Of a stretch of DNA of 64,000 bases, positions 59,669 through 64,000 are shown in pieces. Origin of the DNA: Lachnospiraceae bacterium UBA1683. GTDB lineage: Bacteria; Bacillota; Clostridia; Lachnospirales; Lachnospiraceae. Below the pieces are notes generated by a model. It did no database searches and was not told the DNA's origin. It saw only the letters and a list, made by a program, of their open reading frames with translations. The DNA lies in assembly GCA_002320245.1 (NCBI GenBank), contig DCKD01000093.1, positions 7,708-71,707 of the forward strand, given 5' to 3'. Each line of letters starts with the position of its first letter. The stretch's first letter is position 1. Position numbers and translations under genes: made by a program.

Positions 59669-59807
59669 GGTCTGCGCTCCGCTTCGGTCGGTGCTAAACA
59701 AGTGCCACAGGCACTCAGCCCCCCTCGCGGCAATCGTCAAATTATCTATGTAAGCATGGCTGCTTGGCTCATTGCTTGCGGGAATAAAGATAAAGGAGAA
59801 TTTAAGC

Positions 59808-60416
59808 ATGGTAGCAATCATCGATTATGATGCGGGAAATATTAAAAGTGTGGAGAAAGCATTGCTGCTGTTAAGGCAGGAGGTGAAGATTACAGGTGAT
59901 GCGGAAGAAATTCTGAATGCGGACAAGGTAATCCTTCCGGGAGTCGGGGCATTTGGCGATGCAATGGCAAATCTGAAAAAACGCGGGCTGGATGAAGTCA
60001 TCCGCAAAGTCGCGGGGAAAGGGACTCCGTTTCTTGGAATTTGTCTCGGACTGCAGCTTTTGTTTGAAAGCAGCGACGAGGCGCCGGGAGTGAAAGGGCT
60101 TGGCGTCCTGCCGGGAGAGATTCTCCGGATTCCACCGGCACAGGGGTTAAAGATTCCTCACATGGGTTGGAATTCCCTGCATCTGGAGAATAACGGAAGG
60201 CTCTTCTGCGGAATCGAAGAGCAGTCTTATGTATATTTTGTACACTCCTATTACCTGAAAGCAGGAGAAGAGGACATTGTAAAAGCTTCCGCAGAATATG
60301 GGGTACATATCCATGCATCCGTAGAAAAGGGAAATGTATTCGCCTGCCAGTTCCATCCGGAGAAGAGCGGCGACGTGGGGCTGCAGATACTGAAGAATTT
60401 TGTGGACTTATGCTAA
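59808..60416 (+). CDS. hisH: Imidazole glycerol phosphate synthase, glutamine amidotransferase subunit
   Basis: 202 residues. ATG 59808 has AAAGGAGAA upstream. VAIIDYDAGNIKSVEKAL, VILPGVGAFGDAM, the nucleophile Cys in FLGICLGLQLLF, HMGWNSL, YFVHSYY and the His/Glu of CQFHPEKSG form the family set. It supplies ammonia to HisF. No other his genes apart from hisF are present, so histidine genes are split in this genome or lie elsewhere. Confidence 0.96.
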   Translation: MVAIIDYDAGNIKSVEKALLLLRQEVKITGDAEEILNADKVILPGVGAFGDAMANLKKRGLDEVIRKVAGKGTPFLGICLGLQLLFESSDEAPGVKGLGVLPGEILRIPPAQGLKIPHMGWNSLHLENNGRLFCGIEEQSYVYFVHSYYLKAGEEDIVKASAEYGVHIHASVEKGNVFACQFHPEKSGDVGLQILKNFVDLC

Positions 60417-60433
60417 ATTAGGAGGGAGAACGG

Positions 60434-61195
60434 ATGTTTACAAAACGAATTATCCCATGTCTGGATGTGAATGCCGGGCGTGTTGTCAAGGGTGTCAACT
60501 TCGTGGATTTAAAAGATGCCGGAGACCCGGTAGAGATTGCAAAAGCGTACGATAAAGCAGGAGCGGATGAGTTGGTATTTCTGGATATTACGGCGTCCTC
60601 CGATGACCGCGGAACTGTCGTCGATATGGTCAGAAAAGTGGCAGAGTGTGTGTTTATCCCGTTTACCGTAGGCGGGGGAATCCGTACGGTGGACGATTTT
60701 CGCGCATTGCTCCGGGAGGGAGCGGACAAGATTTCCATCAATTCCTCTGCAATCAACAATCCGCAGCTCATCCATGATGCAGCGGAAAAGTTCGGAAGCC
60801 AGTGCGTTGTTGTGGCAATCGACGCAAAACGCAGAGCGGACGGCAGCGGATGGAATATTTATAAAAATGGCGGAAGAATCGATGTCGGGATTGATGCCAT
60901 AGAGTGGGCGAGGAAGGCGGAAAGCCTCGGAGCAGGAGAAATCCTCCTGACCAGTATGGACTGTGACGGAACAAAGGCCGGGTATGACCTGGAACTGACA
61001 CGGACAATTGCAGACAATGTATCTATCCCGGTCATCGCCTCCGGCGGAGCCGGGACACTGGAACACTTCAAAGATGCATTGACAGAGGGCCGAGCCGATG
61101 CGGCACTGGCAGCATCTTTATTCCACTATAAAGAACTGGAAATCCGGGAGGTAAAAGAGTATCTGCGGGGCGAAGGAATTTCAGTGAGATTATAA
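60434..61195 (+). CDS. hisF: Imidazole glycerol phosphate synthase, cyclase subunit
   Basis: 253 residues. (beta-alpha)8 barrel with both catalytic aspartates: IIPCLDVNAGRVVKGVNF (Asp11) and VVVAIDAKRRADG (Asp130). FLDITASSDDRGT, FTVGGGIRT and VIASGGAGTLEHF bind the phosphates. It forms IGP and AICAR with HisH. 17 bases after hisH. A long repeat begins right after the stop and probably terminates the transcript. Confidence 0.97.
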   Translation: MFTKRIIPCLDVNAGRVVKGVNFVDLKDAGDPVEIAKAYDKAGADELVFLDITASSDDRGTVVDMVRKVAECVFIPFTVGGGIRTVDDFRALLREGADKISINSSAINNPQLIHDAAEKFGSQCVVVAIDAKRRADGSGWNIYKNGGRIDVGIDAIEWARKAESLGAGEILLTSMDCDGTKAGYDLELTRTIADNVSIPVIASGGAGTLEHFKDALTEGRADAALAASLFHYKELEIREVKEYLRGEGISVRL

Positions 61196-61199
61196 ATGA

Positions 61200-61282
61200 A
61201 AAAGATTGCGCATGAAGCGCAATCTTCGCGCGCGTGCGGACTGCAAAGCAGTAATTTCATCTCCGCGAGCTGCGCATCATCA
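61200..61282. repeat. Long interspersed repeat, copy 2
   Basis: Reverse complement of 8410-8493 with few differences. It begins with a perfect hairpin AAGATTGCGC-ATGAA-GCGCAATCTT directly after the hisF stop and runs into the GGGGACAGTCCC element at 61283. Confidence 0.87.
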
Positions 61283-61350
61283 CAAAGGGGACAGTCCCTT
61301 CTGAGAGGGGACTGTCCCCTTTGCAGACGGAAGTCAGAATATTCAGACAA
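61283..61350. repeat. GGGGACAGTCCC interspersed repeat with AATATT tail
   Basis: Palindrome AAAGGGGACAGTCCC...GGGACTGTCCCCTTT followed by GACGGAAGTCAGAATATTCAGA, the same composite as 9266-9332. It lies between hisF and ung. Confidence 0.9.
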
Positions 61351-61368
61351 AAGAGAGGATGAAAAAAC

Positions 61369-62037
61369 ATGTCAGGAATTAACGGAGATTGGTATGAAGC
61401 ACTAAAAGGAGAGTTTAGGAAACCTTATTATAAACAATTGTTTGACACGGTGAATCAGGAATACCGGACGAGAAAAATTTTCCCCCCGGCGAATGATATC
61501 TTCAATGCATTTCACCTAACGCCATTGAAGGATGTAAAAGTTGTGATTCTCGGACAGGATCCGTATCACAATGACGGACAGGCACATGGATTGTGTTTTT
61601 CGGTGCAGAAAGGCGTGGATATCCCTCCGTCGCTTGTGAATATCTATCAAGAGCTGCACGATGACCTCGGCTGTACAATTCCAAATCACGGATGTCTGAC
61701 GAAGTGGGCAGAGCAGGGGGTTCTGATGCTGAACACGGTGTTGACCGTCCGGGCACATCAGGCGAATTCTCACCGCGGAATCGGATGGGAGGAATTTACT
61801 GACGCGGCGATTCTGGCATTAAACGGACAGAACCGCCCGATTGTATTCATCCTATGGGGTTCACCGGCACAGCGGAAAGCACAGATGCTGACGAATCCAC
61901 AGCATTTGATTTTGAAAGCTCCGCATCCGAGCCCGCTGTCCGCCTATCGTGGATTTTTTGGGAGCAGGCCATTCAGCCAGACAAATGCATTTTTGGAGGC
62001 ACACGGAGTAGAGCCTGTTGACTGGCAGATTGAGTAG
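61369..62037 (+). CDS. ung: Uracil-DNA glycosylase, family 1
   Basis: 222 residues. The catalytic water-activating loop GQDPYHNDGQAHGLCFSV and the DNA-intercalating loop HPSPLSAYRGF are intact, as is LLNTVLTVRAHQANSH. It removes uracil from DNA at the start of base-excision repair. GAGAGGATG precedes the ATG. It is the last chromosomal gene before the integrase. Confidence 0.97.
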   Translation: MSGINGDWYEALKGEFRKPYYKQLFDTVNQEYRTRKIFPPANDIFNAFHLTPLKDVKVVILGQDPYHNDGQAHGLCFSVQKGVDIPPSLVNIYQELHDDLGCTIPNHGCLTKWAEQGVLMLNTVLTVRAHQANSHRGIGWEEFTDAAILALNGQNRPIVFILWGSPAQRKAQMLTNPQHLILKAPHPSPLSAYRGFFGSRPFSQTNAFLEAHGVEPVDWQIE

Positions 62038-62200
62038 GAACGGAAATTTAAGTATTTCCTAAAAAGAGACGGATTCTGGAAAATAACATAATTAAGCGAA
62101 AGACCGTTGGAAACCGCGTGGTTATGGGATTTTCCTGTGTCCTATATGAGCATAAAAGGTGTGATAAAATAGTGGTTAAATAGGTCTGGTTAGTAACATA
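62038..62200. other. Gap between ung and integrase, possible element boundary
   Basis: No gene. Near the integrase end are two direct copies of TAGTAACA (62191-62198 and 62202-62209), which could be integrase-binding or core-site DNA. An attachment site is expected here because the integrase is oriented toward this side, but the other end of the element is outside the window. Confidence 0.4.
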
Positions 62201-63346
62201 TTAGTAACAAATTTTTATCTTCTCAATTTCTTCCCGCAAGTCCTCGAGTTCCCGATGTCCATACACACTGTTTGTGATGTCAGAAAAAGCGTGCCCGAGC
62301 ATTCTTTTCCGGTCGTTTTCTGAAACGCGGTATTTCTCGCAAAGTCTTGAAAACGTGTGTCGGCAGTCATGGGGAGTGTGCTTTTCAATCCCGATATCTT
62401 CGAGCGTTCTATACATGGATTCTCTGAACTTTGTGGTGGTTGTATCGAGCAGTGCGTGAGAGCATTCTAGACGGTGTTTTACAAGTTCATATATTCCAGA
62501 GTGAATAGGGACGATTCTGTTTTTACTTGCCTTTGTCTTTACGCCGCCCTGAAAATATTTTTCGTCCATGTCAATCTTTAATGTTTTGTATGCAGCCAAA
62601 CGAAAACCGGAATAACACATAATAAGAATCATTTCAACCACCTTATCATCTTTGTGCTTCCAGAGTGTGGAAAGTTCACAGTCTGAGAATGGGACTCCAT
62701 GTTCATCATCATCTTCAATCCCGATTTTCACAAATTGGGAATAATCCTCTTTGCACAGATTATTCTTTCTTGCATATCGATACATCTGATGGAACAGCGT
62801 CACAATCAATTCCAGAGATGAGTGCTTTAAAGGACAGTCATCAATCACTTTCTGCAAATCATTTGCCACCAACGATATGAACTCCTTGTCGTATAATTCT
62901 GCACAATTCTTAAATGCCGCAGACATACACTGCTCCATACTGCTCTTCTTCCCTTTGTATTTGTATTCGTGTTTAAATCTGTCGAGATAGTATTCTTTAA
63001 AGATATCGCTGAATGTCTTCCCCTGCTCTGAGTGTTCCACCCCTTTTACAAGGGAATAATCCGCAAGAATTCTCTGGATTATATTCGGACTGTCATTTTT
63101 CAAGTCCGGAGTCAATTCTTTTTCCATTCCTGGCTGATATGTCCCCGCTTTATACGCCGTTAAAACTGCAAACCCTTTTATCCAATCATCTACATAGCAA
63201 AGTGCCTTCGGTGTCTGAGGGACTCCGTCAATGTCAAACTCTGTTGTTGGAGGGTGTACGGCATACGGATTTCTGCGACCTTTTCCGAGATACTTTATGC
63301 TGCCGTATCCGTTCGGAAGCTTTGGGTACTTCTTACGCTTTGCCAT
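62201..63346 (-). CDS. int: Tyrosine-type site-specific integrase
   Basis: 381 residues. The N-terminal part (about 90-190) is a SAM-like core-binding domain (TFSDIFKEYYLDRFKHEYKY...). The catalytic domain shows Arg in CYSGFRLAAYKTL, the Lys region VKTKASKNRIVPI, HDCRHTF (His-x-x-Arg), GHAFSD and the nucleophile Tyr in NSVYGHRE. Integrases of this kind insert phages and conjugative elements. It points back toward ung and closes the left end of an element that extends past 64000. Weak AGAAAGAAG ribosome binding site. Confidence 0.92.
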   Translation of the reverse strand: MAKRKKYPKLPNGYGSIKYLGKGRRNPYAVHPPTTEFDIDGVPQTPKALCYVDDWIKGFAVLTAYKAGTYQPGMEKELTPDLKNDSPNIIQRILADYSLVKGVEHSEQGKTFSDIFKEYYLDRFKHEYKYKGKKSSMEQCMSAAFKNCAELYDKEFISLVANDLQKVIDDCPLKHSSLELIVTLFHQMYRYARKNNLCKEDYSQFVKIGIEDDDEHGVPFSDCELSTLWKHKDDKVVEMILIMCYSGFRLAAYKTLKIDMDEKYFQGGVKTKASKNRIVPIHSGIYELVKHRLECSHALLDTTTTKFRESMYRTLEDIGIEKHTPHDCRHTFSRLCEKYRVSENDRKRMLGHAFSDITNSVYGHRELEDLREEIEKIKICY

Positions 63347-63471
63347 AAAATCATCTTCTTTCTATAAAATTGTATAAAAATAACAGCCGAACAAGAGTTT
63401 CTATTGCGCGGCTGCTCCGAAGATGATACAATATATCTGAGTTTTAGTGTATGCATCTCCGGATGTATGTG

Positions 63472-63506
63472 AGCCGTCTGGTGTTGGTAGCACTGGGCGG
63501 TTTTTT
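63472..63506 (+). terminator. Rho-independent terminator in the integrated element
   Basis: AGCCGTCTGGTG with CACTGGGCGGTT (12 bp, several G-U pairs), loop TTGGTAG, followed by a T6 run. No plus-strand gene precedes it, so a small RNA from the region upstream of the integrase gene is possible. Confidence 0.65.
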
Positions 63507-63760
63507 AATTTTCTTCATCATCTGAATCATCAAGCAACGGATGGTTTTGTACATTAAGCGGAGAAATAACACTCTTCAATATTTCCAGCTTGTATTCTGC
63601 GCATTTTCCAATCGGCAGTAGGCATTACAAGCGGGGTACAAATTGTACCTCGCTTTGAATTCAGCTCGGACCTTTCTGACTTTATCGTCAAAGAAAACAT
63701 AACTAATTTCTTTGGGCTAGAGATTATATCGTGCATCCGCATGTATGATTATCTATGTGA

Positions 63761-63796
63761 AACCGTTCCTGTTGGCGCAGGAGCGGTTTTTATTTA
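63761..63796 (+). terminator. Rho-independent terminator beside the edge gene
   Basis: AACCGTTCCTG (63761-63771), loop TTGGCG, CAGGAGCGGTT (63778-63788), then TTTATTTATTT. Strong on the plus strand; on the minus strand it lies just after the stop of the partial gene and may serve both. Confidence 0.75.
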
Positions 63797-63797
63797 T

Positions 63798-64000
63798 TTA
63801 ATGACACCTTTTACATGGTTCATATCCATTTGCTTGTGCTTCAGATAAAGTCATCTGATAAGATGTATCAGGGTTCATTTGCCCACAATTTGGTTTGCTA
63901 TGGTATTTATCTCCAGTTGCAGATATCCATACCATTTGCTCCTGCGGTTGTTGAGCAGCCTGTTGTTGAGCAGCTTGTTCCTGTTCTGCTTGTTGAGCGG
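63798..64000 (-). CDS. C-terminal part of a Gln/Ala-rich protein with a PCKRC-type cysteine motif
   Basis: 67 codons, open to the window edge, stop TAA at 63798-63800. It starts in a low-complexity Gln/Ala/Glu linker (AQQAEQEQAAQQQ) and ends in a small domain: VWISATGDKYHSKPNCGQMN...EAQANGYEPCKRCH. This His/Cys end (YHxxxxC...GYxPCxxC) occurs at the C-terminus of several Firmicutes secreted or membrane proteins and probably binds zinc. The N-terminus, and thus the main function, is outside the window. Confidence 0.7.
   Translation of the reverse strand, partial: AQQAEQEQAAQQQAAQQPQEQMVWISATGDKYHSKPNCGQMNPDTSYQMTLSEAQANGYEPCKRCH

Larger units (their letters stand above)
63347..63797. other. 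Gene-poor stretch of the integrated element
   Basis: Two plus-strand terminators (63472-63506, 63761-63796), an inverted repeat CAGCCG...CGGCTG (about 63384-63413) and no supported protein gene. On the minus strand, fragments in different frames look protein-like (for example YPACNAYCRLENAQ and PLLDDSDDEEN), which suggests a decayed gene. Confidence 0.4.

Noticed and set aside
59606..59821. Minus-strand 71-codon frame between the sensor kinase and hisH
   Set aside because: It spans the kinase terminator and the hisH ribosome binding site. More likely an intergenic repeat than a gene.
59808..61195. HisH/HisF as a sugar-amidation pair (PseA/LegG-like) instead of histidine enzymes
   Set aside because: Both catalytic Asp residues of HisF and the standard HisH motifs are present, and no nonulosonate or surface-polysaccharide genes are nearby.
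61196..61405. Plus-strand frame between hisF and ung
   Set aside because: It is composed of two repeat elements and has no ribosome binding site of its own.
63554..63742. 62-codon minus-strand frame in the integrated element
   Set aside because: No ribosome binding site, and neighbouring frames look equally protein-like, which suggests a decayed gene rather than this short one.

Overview
The window looks like chromosomal DNA of a gut Lachnospiraceae (Clostridia; a Mediterraneibacter/Blautia/Dorea-type organism). Reasons: moderate GC, AGGAGG-type ribosome binding sites, CUT1 sugar ABC operons without their own ATPase gene, YesM/YesN-type two-component systems, a CIRCE-controlled heat-shock operon, Lachnospiraceae-style hypothetical families and many GGGGAC...GTCCCC palindromic repeats. 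I see no tRNA, rRNA, CRISPR array or replication origin.

Layout. 1-1183: MarR regulator with a FUSC-type exporter (cut by the window edge). 1416-6084: a sugar ABC operon whose downstream two-component system is broken (response regulator and kinase joined out of frame, output and sensor parts missing). 6382-8219: CIRCE promoter, Hsp20 and a zinc-finger-less DnaJ. 8556-11219: ArsR-type metal regulator, separate HMA domain and Zn/Cd P1B-ATPase. 11263-14674: RluA-type pseudouridine synthase and Tex. 14875-18881: two tandem Old-Yellow-Enzyme-like Fe-S flavoproteins; the second carries the HGDR motif of the bilirubin reductase BilR. 19066-24395: AraC regulator divergent from uxuA-uxuB-uxaC (hexuronate catabolism). 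24489-38118: YesN/YesM system divergent from a cytoplasmic GH29 alpha-fucosidase, sugar ABC transporter, M17 aminopeptidase, transglutaminase-like protein, CutC and YitT, which could together process imported fucosylated glycans or glycopeptides. 38309-41144: esterase plus acyltransferase-like membrane protein. 41208-41370: a structured RNA candidate, perhaps of the raiA class. 41446-45960: pyrF-pyrK-pyrD-cdd-pyrE. 45975-49040: small membrane proteins, VanZ and a long M29 aminopeptidase. 49282-52836: purE-purM-purN-purD. 53480-59573: MacB-like ABC transporter with its own OmpR-type two-component system. 59808-62037: hisH, hisF and ung. 62201-64000: tyrosine integrase at the edge of an integrated element that leaves the window.

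Intergenic space is shaped by at least three families of interspersed palindromic repeats. They sit at operon ends, supply the stop codon of one regulator (about 24490), act as probable terminators (8467, 61200) and in one case lie in frame inside a protein gene (40094-40131). The strongest leads for follow-up are the BilR-like enzyme and its tandem paralogue, the structured RNA upstream of pyrF, the broken two-component system, and the fucosidase/aminopeptidase/transglutaminase locus.
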